Assembly: GCF_013181195.1 (NCBI RefSeq)
Contig: NZ_SMZP01000002.1
Coordinates: 434,001 to 498,000 of the forward strand
Direction: 5' to 3'
DNA: 64,000 bases
DNA from: Caulobacter sp. RHG1
Lineage (GTDB): Bacteria > Pseudomonadota > Alphaproteobacteria > Caulobacterales > Caulobacteraceae
Part shown: piece after piece, positions 18,126 to 26,373 of the stretch
How positions within the stretch are numbered: the first letter of the stretch is position 1
Layout: each line of letters begins with the position of its first letter
Notes under the pieces: generated by a model
What the model was told of the DNA's origin: nothing
What the model saw: the letters and a program-made list of their open reading frames with translations, nothing else
Databases searched by the model: none
Program-made: the position numbers and the translations under genes

Positions 18126-20303
18126 ATGGACGCCTTGATGACCCAGCTTCGCCACACCCTGCCGCTATTGACGGCCCTGCTGGCGAGCGTCGCCACCGGC
18201 GCCCTGGCTCAAGAGGCGACGCCCTCGACCGCCCTGGATCAGGTGGTGGTCACGGCCACCGCCCGCCCGGAGACGCGGGGCCGGGTGGCCGGCACCATCC
18301 AGGTCATCGATGAGCAGGCCATCGCCCGCTCGCCCGCCAAGTCGCTGACCGAGCTTTTCGCTGAGAACAGCGTCGCCTTCCTGAGCGAATGGTCTCCGTC
18401 CCAAACCTCGATCAATCTGCGCGGCGGCGCCAGTGACGGTCAGGGCCGCGACTATCTGGGCGAGGTCCTGGTCCTGCTCAACGGCCGCCGCGCCGGCACC
18501 GCCAACCTGTCCAAGCTGTCAGCGGCCGACATCTCGCGGGTTGAAATCGTCCGCGGCCCAGCGTCGGTGCTTTACGGCAGCCAGAACATTGGCGGCGTCG
18601 TCAACGTGATCCTGAAGGACGGACGAGGTGCTCCGGGCGGTTCGGCGATCCTCGAGGCCGGGTCGGCGGGACTGCTCAAGGGCGTGATTTCCTACAGCGG
18701 CGATCTGGGGCCCTTCGACTTCTATGTCGGGATCAACGCGGCCAAGAAGGACGACTATTCGACCGGCCGAGGCGGCGGCGGGACCCTGGCCAACACCGCT
18801 TGGAAACGGCGCGGCGCCACGGCCGCGCTTGGCTGGGACATCACACCCCTGCACCGCGTGGCGCTCGAGGCGCGCACCGACGGGGTCTATGACGCCGGGT
18901 TTCGCGGCTCGGGGTCCAACATCTATTCGTTCGACGATCGCGACAACCGCTCGCTCGACCTGACCTATGACGGCAAGACCGCCGACGGTCGCTTCACCTG
19001 GAGCGCCCATGGCTATGTCGTGGCCGATGTGGACGAGCTTTGGCAGGCCTCGCCGATCATCAAGAACGGCACCTTACCCGCGCCAGGCACGGCGCATGAC
19101 AACAACCTGCGTCACCAATGGGTCAGCGGCTACCAGATCCGGCCGACCGCGCGGCTGTGGAGCGGCAATACCCTGGTGCTGGGCCTGGACGGCGAGCGCG
19201 CGGTTCTGCGCTCGACCCGGTGGCGCGAGGGCGTGCCCGGCACGACGCTGGCGCAGATCCCGCCCTCGGACAACAACCAGACCGACAAGAGCCGCGCCTA
19301 CTATGTCGAGGACAGCCAGGACTTCTTCGACGGGCGAGTGACGGTGCGCGGCGGCGGTCGCTGGACCGAAGGCAAGATGAGCTTCGACCCGACGCCAAAC
19401 CTGGCCCTGCAAAGAGCCCGGACCGTCGACTACGACGCAACCACCTGGTCCCTGGGCGCCACCTGGCGTCCCATCGATGGCCTGGCCTTGCGGGCTGGGG
19501 CCTCCACCGGCTTCCGCGTCCCGTCGGCGACGCAGCTGGGCGCGGACTTCACATCGCTCGGCGGCGGACGGGTGTTCGGCAATCCCAATCTGCGGCCGCA
19601 AACCAGCAAGCAGTACGAGATCGGCGCCCTGTGGTCGCGCCCGACCTTTACGCTCGACGCGGCCCTGTTCCAGAACACCATCCGCGACCGTATCATCACG
19701 GTTCTGCGCCCCGACAACACCAACACCAGCGACTACGCAAACAATCCGGGCGACGTCCTCGTCCGCGGCCTGGAGGTGCAATCCAACACCGACCTGGGGA
19801 CGCTGCTGCTGGGGGCCAGCGACTGGGGCCTGAAGCTGCGGGCCGGCGGCTACTACAACTTCGACATGGCCGACAAGGGCGCGGCCGCCACCCTGAACAC
19901 CAACAATGTCCAGCGCATGTACCGCTATGAGGGCTCTTTCGACGCGCGCGTGGAGCACACACTGTTTGGCCGCCGCGCGGGCGCGGACCTGGTGGCCATC
20001 CTCCGTGGGCCGGTCTTCTACGATACCGAGGAAAACCTGCTGATCCCGCAGGGCGAGCCCCGGTCCAACTGGGTGCACCGCAAGAGCCCGTTCGTGGTGC
20101 TGAACCTCACCGGCGACATCGAACTGACCGAGCGGGTCAATCTCTCGGCCACGGTGACCAACCTCCTGAACCGCAACTACAGCACCCTGTTCATCGCCGA
20201 GGATTCCGATCCGCGCATCGCAGACCCTCGGTTCCAGAACGGCGGACGCGGCACCTCCAACCCCGGCCGCGAGTTCGTCGCGCGCCTCAGCGTCAAGTTC
20301 TAG
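18126..20303 (+). CDS. TonB-dependent receptor
   Basis: 725 residues: signal peptide (HTLPLLTALLASVATGALAQ), TonB box (LDQVVVTATARPE), plug domain (INLRGGASDGQGRD; VEIVRGPASVLYGSQNIGGV) and a 22-strand type barrel ending NPGREFVARLSVKF. It lacks an N-terminal STN signalling domain. Neighbours of the DUF3649/PepSY/DUF3325 type point to iron-siderophore or related metal chelate uptake; the ligand is unknown. The start may be ATG 18126 or 18138; neither has a clear ribosome site. Confidence 0.9.
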   Translation: MDALMTQLRHTLPLLTALLASVATGALAQEATPSTALDQVVVTATARPETRGRVAGTIQVIDEQAIARSPAKSLTELFAENSVAFLSEWSPSQTSINLRGGASDGQGRDYLGEVLVLLNGRRAGTANLSKLSAADISRVEIVRGPASVLYGSQNIGGVVNVILKDGRGAPGGSAILEAGSAGLLKGVISYSGDLGPFDFYVGINAAKKDDYSTGRGGGGTLANTAWKRRGATAALGWDITPLHRVALEARTDGVYDAGFRGSGSNIYSFDDRDNRSLDLTYDGKTADGRFTWSAHGYVVADVDELWQASPIIKNGTLPAPGTAHDNNLRHQWVSGYQIRPTARLWSGNTLVLGLDGERAVLRSTRWREGVPGTTLAQIPPSDNNQTDKSRAYYVEDSQDFFDGRVTVRGGGRWTEGKMSFDPTPNLALQRARTVDYDATTWSLGATWRPIDGLALRAGASTGFRVPSATQLGADFTSLGGGRVFGNPNLRPQTSKQYEIGALWSRPTFTLDAALFQNTIRDRIITVLRPDNTNTSDYANNPGDVLVRGLEVQSNTDLGTLLLGASDWGLKLRAGGYYNFDMADKGAAATLNTNNVQRMYRYEGSFDARVEHTLFGRRAGADLVAILRGPVFYDTEENLLIPQGEPRSNWVHRKSPFVVLNLTGDIELTERVNLSATVTNLLNRNYSTLFIAEDSDPRIADPRFQNGGRGTSNPGREFVARLSVKF

Positions 20304-20315
20304 GGGAGCCGACGC

Positions 20316-20690
20316 ATGCGCTTTCGATCCTTGCTGATCCTCGCCTCGGCCGGCGTCCTGTCGGCCGGCGCCGCCTTGGCTCACCATTCCACCGCGATGT
20401 TCGACCGCAAGAAGGTCGTGACCATCGTGGGGGTCGTGACCGAGTACCAGTGGACCAATCCGCACGTCTTCATCGAGCTGGACGTGCCGGAAGGCGGCGC
20501 CAAGGCCCACTACAGCATCGAGGCTGGCGACCTGCGGACCATGACCAATTTCGGCTGGAAGGCGCGCACGCTCAAGCCTGGCGACCGGGTGACCCTGACG
20601 ATCAATCCGCTGCGCTCGGGCGCCAAGGGCGGGTTGCTGTCGAGCGGAACGCTCAGCGATGGAAGGACGCTGCGCTATGAAGTGGGCTGA
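20316..20690 (+). CDS. DUF6152-type periplasmic protein
   Basis: 124 residues with a signal peptide (FRSLLILASAGVLSAGAALA) directly before AHHSTAMFDRKK. The mature start AHHS and the phrase EYQWTNPHVFIELDVPE mark this small beta-rich family; its histidines could bind metal, which is inference. 12 nt after the receptor, so same operon. Role unknown. Confidence 0.75.
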   Translation: MRFRSLLILASAGVLSAGAALAHHSTAMFDRKKVVTIVGVVTEYQWTNPHVFIELDVPEGGAKAHYSIEAGDLRTMTNFGWKARTLKPGDRVTLTINPLRSGAKGGLLSSGTLSDGRTLRYEVG

Positions 20691-21438
20691 TCGCGCTTCG
20701 TGGCCTTGGCCCGTCCTGGCCACGATCGCCGCCTTGATGGTCTCCCAGACGGCGGCCGCCGCGCCGGTCGACCTGACCGGCGTTTGGCTTCGCCCGCCGC
20801 AGAAGGGCGACAACGCCCGGCCCGACCGGATCAATTCGCCAATCCCGAAGCCACCCTTGCAGCCGCAGGCCGCCGCCGAGTACGCGGCCACGCGGGCCAA
20901 GCGCCAGGCGGCCGAAGCGGCCGGCACCCCGATCGCCACCGAGAAGGCGGTTTGCCTGCCCGACGGCATGCCCGCCGTATTGGGCACCACGCTTCCGCTG
21001 CAGATCGTTCAGACGCCCGACGAGATCCTCATGGTGTTCGAGGTCAACACTCAGGTGCGTCACATCTATCTGAACGCGACCAGCCATCCGGCCGACGAGG
21101 ACCTGGAGTTCACCTTCTTCGGCGACTCGATCGGGCGCTGGGAGGCCGACACTCTGGTCGTCGACACGGTGGGCGTGCGCAAGCCGACCCTATTGTTCGA
21201 AGGCGCGCCACACGGTGATCGACTGCGCATCTCCGAACGCTATCGCCTGCGCGAGCCCGACTTGCTGGAAGTCACCGTGACCCTGACCGATCCCGACGTG
21301 CTGGACGGTCCTTGGACCGTCACGCGCCTGTTCGCCAAGCAGAGCGGGATGCGGTTGCGCGAGTACATTTGCCTGGAGAACCAGCGCACCTATGCCGACG
21401 ACAAGGGTCAGCTCGGCACGATCCTGAAATCGAACTAG
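20677..21438 (+). CDS. Secreted hypothetical protein
   Basis: 253 residues; the ATG overlaps the previous gene by 14 nt, with GGAAGGA upstream. A signal peptide (PWPVLATIAALMVSQTAAAA) is followed by PVDLTGVW, a lipocalin-like start, and a beta-rich body (LEFTFFGDSIGRWEADTLVV; EVTVTLTDPDVLDGPWTVTR). Proteins of this shape often accompany DUF6152 genes. No enzymatic motif is visible. Confidence 0.7.
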   Translation: MKWADRASWPWPVLATIAALMVSQTAAAAPVDLTGVWLRPPQKGDNARPDRINSPIPKPPLQPQAAAEYAATRAKRQAAEAAGTPIATEKAVCLPDGMPAVLGTTLPLQIVQTPDEILMVFEVNTQVRHIYLNATSHPADEDLEFTFFGDSIGRWEADTLVVDTVGVRKPTLLFEGAPHGDRLRISERYRLREPDLLEVTVTLTDPDVLDGPWTVTRLFAKQSGMRLREYICLENQRTYADDKGQLGTILKSN

Positions 21439-21442
21439 GCCG

Positions 21443-21775
21443 ATGAGCACCAAGGTTTCAGCCACCGCCGCCCCGGCCCGGGCCAAGGTGTCGGCGGGCC
21501 CCTCGCCCGCCGACATTGCGCTGCGGGTGCTGGTCGCCATCCTGGTCGGTTACGGCCTCAGCTACGGCTTGACCGCGGCGGCTGCGGCGCTGCTCGTGCG
21601 CGGCGCGGGCCTTTCGCGCGTGGACGCGGCCCTGGTGTCGACCAACCTGGCGCTGCTGGCCTACCCGACCCTGTTCATCGCCGCCTTCGCCGTGCGTCGC
21701 ATTGCGATCCTGGCCCTGGCGGCCACGCTCGCGTCGCTCGCGCTCGGAGCCCTGGGCTGGAGCCTGCGACTATGA
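21443..21775 (+). CDS. DUF3649-type inner-membrane protein
   Basis: 110 residues with three hydrophobic segments (IALRVLVAILVGYGLSYGL; ALVSTNLALLAYPTLFIAAF; LALAATLASLALGALGW). DUF3649 proteins typically precede a PepSY-associated membrane protein and DUF3325 in siderophore operons, exactly as here. Overlaps the next gene by ATGA. Confidence 0.75.
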   Translation: MSTKVSATAAPARAKVSAGPSPADIALRVLVAILVGYGLSYGLTAAAAALLVRGAGLSRVDAALVSTNLALLAYPTLFIAAFAVRRIAILALAATLASLALGALGWSLRL

Positions 21776-23307
21776 GGAAGACCTTCACCCTCAGCATGTC
21801 GTGGCTGCACACCTGGGCCGGCCTCGTGCTGGGGTGGATCCTGTTTGGCGTGCTTTTGACGGGCTCGATCGCCGTCTTCCACAGCGAGATCACCTATTGG
21901 GCCAGCCCCGAGGTGCGAGGCGGCCTGCACCCCTCCCCCACCCGCAGCCTGCTGGTCGGCCAGGCCTTCCTGGAGCGTCAGGTGCCAAATTCGCGGATGT
22001 GGCGCATTGAGTTGCCCAGCGGCCGCTCGCCGGCCCTCAAGGTCAGTTGGCGCAACGACAAGGGCGCCACGACCGTGCGTCAGCTGGATCCGGAAACCGG
22101 CGCGGCGATCGCGCGCGAAACAGACGCCGGCGGCTTCTTCCTCGACTACCACTACATGCTCAACATCGACCGTACGAAGAACATGGCCGGCTTCCTGCTG
22201 GTCGGTCTGGCGGGCGTGGGCATGCTGGTCGCGTCGATCAGCGGCATCGTCGTCCACAAGCGGATCTTCAAGGACTTCTTCCTGTTCCGCCCACGTGGCT
22301 CGGGACAGCGGGCATGGCTTGATGGCCACAACCTGCTGGCGGTGTTGCCGCTGCCGTTCCACATCATGATGGCCTACACCGGCCTGGTGATCCTCTACTG
22401 GGTCTACATCCCCGCGGCCGTTCACGTACTCTACCAGGGCAAGACCGAGCCGTTCCGGCGCGAAGCGATCGCGCTGGAGTATCGCGACTTCAAGACGCCG
22501 GCGGGCGGACCCGCGCCGCTGCGGCCTCTCCCCGACCTTCTCAAGCGCGCCGAGGACCAGCTTGGCGTCGGTAAGATCGCCTACGTCTATGTCCGCGACC
22601 CCGGCCGAAGCAACGCGACCTTCGAGGCCTATCGCTCGCGCGAAGACTACGTCACCCAACAGGTGCAGCAGGTCGCCCTATCGGCGGTGACCGGCGCGAC
22701 CCTGAGGGTGCGCCAGGACTCCCCCGCCGCCAGGACCCAGTCCTTCATCGCCGCCCTGCACTTCATCGAGTGGGGCGGCCCGATCGTCCGCTGGTTCTAT
22801 TTCCTGGCTGGGCTGGCCAGCACCGGCATGGTGGCCAGCGGTCTTATCGTCTTCGTGCGCAAGCGCGCCGAGCGCCGCCAGGTCCCCGCGTGGCTTCCAT
22901 GGGTGGATAGGATCAATGTCGCGGCCATGGCTGGGATCACCTTGGCGTGCATCGCCTTCCTCTGGGCCGAGCGCCTGACGCCGGCCGCCTGGCCCCACCG
23001 GATCGACGGCCCCGTGATGGCCTTCTTCTGGACGTGGGCGGCCGCGGCCATCCACGCCGCCGTTCGCCCGCCCGCCCGCGCCTGGACCGAGCAACTGGGC
23101 CTGACCGCCGCCCTCTGCATCGGCGCGCCTCTTCTCAATGGCTTGGGCTGGCGCAACCTCGTCACCCTCGACACCGTGCGGCTGGGCATGGACCTGACGC
23201 TGGTGGCCAGCGGGATCTGCCTGCTGGCCATCGCCTGGGCCGTGTCCAAGGCCGGCGGCGAAAAGCCCGCGAAATCGGCGAAGTCTGCAAAGGCCGCCGG
23301 ACGATGA
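21772..23307 (+). CDS. PepSY-associated membrane protein (PiuB-like)
   Basis: 511 residues with four or more membrane spans. The first span (LVLGWILFGVLLTGSIAVFH) and the HYMLNIDR and DGHNLLAVLPLPFHIM stretches carry conserved histidines of this family, proposed to bind haem and reduce ferric siderophores at the inner membrane. A Lys/Ala-rich tail ends the protein. Overlaps DUF3325 by ATGA. Confidence 0.88.
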   Translation: MRKTFTLSMSWLHTWAGLVLGWILFGVLLTGSIAVFHSEITYWASPEVRGGLHPSPTRSLLVGQAFLERQVPNSRMWRIELPSGRSPALKVSWRNDKGATTVRQLDPETGAAIARETDAGGFFLDYHYMLNIDRTKNMAGFLLVGLAGVGMLVASISGIVVHKRIFKDFFLFRPRGSGQRAWLDGHNLLAVLPLPFHIMMAYTGLVILYWVYIPAAVHVLYQGKTEPFRREAIALEYRDFKTPAGGPAPLRPLPDLLKRAEDQLGVGKIAYVYVRDPGRSNATFEAYRSREDYVTQQVQQVALSAVTGATLRVRQDSPAARTQSFIAALHFIEWGGPIVRWFYFLAGLASTGMVASGLIVFVRKRAERRQVPAWLPWVDRINVAAMAGITLACIAFLWAERLTPAAWPHRIDGPVMAFFWTWAAAAIHAAVRPPARAWTEQLGLTAALCIGAPLLNGLGWRNLVTLDTVRLGMDLTLVASGICLLAIAWAVSKAGGEKPAKSAKSAKAAGR

Positions 23308-23627
23308 GGCTGATCCTGTCGCTTTATCTGTCGTACGCCGGCGCGCTGCTGATCGCCCTGTCTCAGGCGCGCCATCATCAGGCCGCGTTCAATACGGCCG
23401 CAACGCCCCTGCGGATCCGCCGCCTGCGGTGGGCGGGCGCCACCGCCCTGACCATCGCGCCGCTCCCGTGGATAGCCCTGCAAGGGATCGATATCGGCCT
23501 AGTCACCTGGGCGTTCTGCGGGCTGCCGATCGCGGGCCTCCTGGCTGTGCTGGTCCTGACCTACGCCCCCCGGCGCGCCGCCCAATCGGTGCTTGCCCGT
23601 CCGCCCAAGGAGCAGACCCATGCCTAG
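23304..23627 (+). CDS. DUF3325-type membrane protein
   Basis: 107 residues: LYLSYAGALLIALSQARHHQ at the start is the usual DUF3325 opening, with three membrane spans. It completes the DUF3649-PepSY-DUF3325 trio of iron/siderophore operons. Function unknown. Confidence 0.75.
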   Translation: MRLILSLYLSYAGALLIALSQARHHQAAFNTAATPLRIRRLRWAGATALTIAPLPWIALQGIDIGLVTWAFCGLPIAGLLAVLVLTYAPRRAAQSVLARPPKEQTHA

Positions 23628-23669
23628 GCAGCGCAAGGCTGAAGGCTTGGCCGGCCAGAGATCGCGTCC

Positions 23670-24179
23670 ATGCTGACCCCCATCCTTTCCGCCGCGCGCG
23701 CGCTGGCCGACACGCCGCTGAGCCTGGCGTTTCAGGAAGCGCTCTGGCTCGTGCCGGCGACGCAATGCCTCCACATCCTGGCTGTGGGCCTCCTAGTCGG
23801 CTCGGCGCTGATGCTGAACCTTCGCATCCTGGGCGAGGCAGGCGCATCCCAGACGCTGTTGGCGACCAGCCAGCGTTTCACGCCCTGGATCTGGATCACC
23901 GCGGCGGTCGCTCTGGCGACGGGGCTGGTGATGGTGATCGCCGAGCCCGTGCGCGACCTGGTCAATCTGGTGTTCTGGAGCAAGATGGCCGCCGTGCTCG
24001 TGGGCCTTGGCGCGACCCTGGCCCTGCAGCGGCTCATCCGTCGCCACGGCGAAAAGCTCGATCGAGCCGGCGCGCCCCGGATGCTGCTGCGCGCGGCGGC
24101 CGTGGCCGTAACGGGGCTGTGGGCTGGCGTCGTCGTCCTGGGCCGCCTGATCGCCTACGCCCAACTCAAGCTCGGTTAG
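23670..24179 (+). CDS. DUF6644-type membrane protein (copy 1)
   Basis: 169 residues, four or five hydrophobic segments, with LVPATQCLHILAVGLLVGSA containing a conserved His in a membrane span. It resembles the next gene in size, topology and the LW..P..Q.LHILAV pattern; the pair probably arose by duplication. May be a haem-containing membrane protein; inference only. Confidence 0.65.
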   Translation: MLTPILSAARALADTPLSLAFQEALWLVPATQCLHILAVGLLVGSALMLNLRILGEAGASQTLLATSQRFTPWIWITAAVALATGLVMVIAEPVRDLVNLVFWSKMAAVLVGLGATLALQRLIRRHGEKLDRAGAPRMLLRAAAVAVTGLWAGVVVLGRLIAYAQLKLG

Positions 24180-24183
24180 CGCC

Positions 24184-24699
24184 ATGCCCGATCATTTCGT
24201 GAACTGGCTGCAGGGCCTGCCCTGGTCGCTCTACATGCAGGAGTCGCTTTGGGCCTTCCCGGTGCTTGAGGCGGTCCACGTTCTGGCCGTGGCGGTCTTG
24301 TTCGGCTCGATCGCGGTGGTGGACATCCGACTGTTGGGGCTGGCTTCCACTCGGGCGCCGCTGACGGAGCTTTCCAAGGACGCCTTGAAGTGGACCTGGG
24401 GGGCCTTCGTCGTCGCAGCGGCGAGCGGCGTGGCGATGCTGATCCCGCGCCTGAGCGACTATCTGGCCACGCCATCCCTGTGGCTGAAGTTTTGCTTCAT
24501 CGCGATCGCCGGGATTAACATGGCCATCTTCGAAGGCGTGGTCTTTCGCGATGTCGCCGCCTGGGATCGAGGGCCGCCGCCGCGTGCGGCCAGAGCCGCG
24601 GGCCTGATCTCTCTCGTCTGCTGGACGTTGGTCATCGTCTTCGGCCGCTGGATCGGCTTCACGGTGGGACATGGCGAGGTGTTCGGCGGCGGCTTCTAA
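24184..24699 (+). CDS. DUF6644-type membrane protein (copy 2)
   Basis: 171 residues, 4 nt after copy 1. LWAFPVLEAVHVLAVAVLFG matches the His-containing span of copy 1; other spans are WGAFVVAAASGVAMLIP and LISLVCWTLVIVFGRWIGF. It ends the iron-uptake-type operon. Function unknown. Confidence 0.65.
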   Translation: MPDHFVNWLQGLPWSLYMQESLWAFPVLEAVHVLAVAVLFGSIAVVDIRLLGLASTRAPLTELSKDALKWTWGAFVVAAASGVAMLIPRLSDYLATPSLWLKFCFIAIAGINMAIFEGVVFRDVAAWDRGPPPRAARAAGLISLVCWTLVIVFGRWIGFTVGHGEVFGGGF

Positions 24700-24827
24700 C
24701 CCTCTCACGCTGACCGCGCTCTCCGCCGAATTGAGGTTTCCACTCGACCCGGGAGATCGCAACTGCCGCTCGCGAAGCTTCACCCAACGTGCGAACGTCG
24801 AGGAGTCGGAGCCTTAGAGGCAGCGTC

Positions 24828-26366
24828 TTGAGCAAGTTGAAGGCTATCAGGGCCAAGAACCGCCTTCACGGCGATCTGGCGCTAGCCGATGATGAAGCCT
24901 TCTGCCGCCTGATCTGGGCGACACGCGAGTTGCAGACGCGGGCTGGCGACGCGCACCGAAAAGTCTTCCTAGCCCCGCCAGAAGCCCACACGACCGAGCT
25001 CAACAAGGGACAGTATATCTTTCCTTGGCTGCTTGAGACCTTGGTCAACGAGTTGATGACCACTCCAAAGCGACGCCCCCGTGCTGGTCAGCAGCCAGTC
25101 CTCCTAAATTGCGGTCGGTGGGCCACCATTGCGAGAATGGCCAATCGGTTGCGTCGATGGGAGGACTTGGAGGATGGCCTTGAACTTACCCCGGAAAACA
25201 TCCTTCGCGCCGTCGATCGCATCACCCACCAGCAGTTTCACTGGCAACACGGGGACCTGAATCTCTCATCCTTCTATCGATCGGCTCGCCTCTACGGCGG
25301 GGATCACGCGGCCGCGCATCTGCGTGATCGCGGCCTGTCGCTGAACGCCCTGTCGGCCACCGGCATGGCGGTCTGGGGCGCCCTTGAGCGTTCACCCTAC
25401 GTGGATTTCACGCTGGATTTGTCGCCGCTGGGCATTTCGCGGCAACAGCAAGAGAACGCGATGGCGGCAATTTGTGCGCCTCTGTCCTCGATGCGAAGCC
25501 AGGCGCGCAGTCTACGCGCCGGCCGCCGGCATCCGGCGTACGCGCCGAGCGTGCTTCGCGCCAAGCCCGGCATTCGAGGCATGTTGGACGGCTCCAAAGT
25601 CCTCGTGCCGTTGCCGGAGTTGGTGTTGGCGCGCACCACTGCGGGCGTATACTACGACGTCATTGGCGGCGGAGCCGAGGTTCGGAATGAAATCGGCGCC
25701 AGGTTCGAGACCTACGCCTCCGATTTGCTGTCATCGACAATTCAAAGCCTCACCTTCTCGGGCGAATACAGATATCGAAGGCGCAAAAATCACATCGACT
25801 CCCCCGACCTTCTCGCCAGGCACGGGGGAAGCTTGGTTTGCGTCGTAGAGTGCAAGGCGACCAAGATGTCGTTCGACAGTAAGTTCACCTTGAACCCACT
25901 GGATGATGGCAACCGCGGCTTTGACGAAATCGCCAAGGGCGTTTTTCAGATCTGGAGATACTTTGCCCATTCGCGGGAAGGCGATACCGCTGACACCGCT
26001 ATTGACGACAACGCCATCGGTGTCGTGTTGACTTTGGACTCATGGGTCCAAGTGTCCTTCACGACGAAGGAAAAAATCCTGTCTAGGGCGCGGCAGATGG
26101 TTCTCGAACGGGCCCCTGAAATCGCAGAGAGCGATATGAAGCCGATCGCGATCTACTCAGTGGAAAATCTTGAAAACCTCGTTCTGAACCAGCCCGACGA
26201 AATCATCCTCGACCAGTTGCGACGGGCCTGTCGAGACAAGCCTATCCCAGATGAGGCTGAGCCCGATTTGACCCTGACCGCGATCGAAAAACCTTACCCC
26301 TTCAAGGACAAGCTAGGGCTGGTCCTACCCTGGTGGGACATCCTGAGCCAGGGCCGGGAGCCGTGA
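24828..26366 (+). CDS. Predicted PD-(D/E)xK-type nuclease, family unknown (paralogue 1)
   Basis: 512 residues. The TTG start at 24828 is chosen because SKLKAIRAKNR then lines up with the start SRLKRTVAANK of the paralogue at 56881, and AGAGG lies about 7 nt upstream. Helical N-terminal part with PWLLETLVNEL; then TAGVYYDVIGGG, NEIGARFETY, and a nuclease-like core IDSPDLL (~322-329) and VVECKATK (~339-346), then EIAKGVFQIWRYFAH. Asp-...-Glu-x-Lys spacing fits a restriction-endonuclease fold; activity is inferred. It faces the TrlF-type ATPase gene, ends 7 nt apart. Candidate defence gene carried by the conjugative element. Confidence 0.7.
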   Translation: MSKLKAIRAKNRLHGDLALADDEAFCRLIWATRELQTRAGDAHRKVFLAPPEAHTTELNKGQYIFPWLLETLVNELMTTPKRRPRAGQQPVLLNCGRWATIARMANRLRRWEDLEDGLELTPENILRAVDRITHQQFHWQHGDLNLSSFYRSARLYGGDHAAAHLRDRGLSLNALSATGMAVWGALERSPYVDFTLDLSPLGISRQQQENAMAAICAPLSSMRSQARSLRAGRRHPAYAPSVLRAKPGIRGMLDGSKVLVPLPELVLARTTAGVYYDVIGGGAEVRNEIGARFETYASDLLSSTIQSLTFSGEYRYRRRKNHIDSPDLLARHGGSLVCVVECKATKMSFDSKFTLNPLDDGNRGFDEIAKGVFQIWRYFAHSREGDTADTAIDDNAIGVVLTLDSWVQVSFTTKEKILSRARQMVLERAPEIAESDMKPIAIYSVENLENLVLNQPDEIILDQLRRACRDKPIPDEAEPDLTLTAIEKPYPFKDKLGLVLPWWDILSQGREP

Positions 26367-26373
26367 TCGGGAG

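Noticed and set aside
19074..20990. 638-codon minus-strand frame opposite the TonB receptor
   Set aside because: High-GC shadow frame; the plus strand has a complete receptor with plug and barrel motifs.
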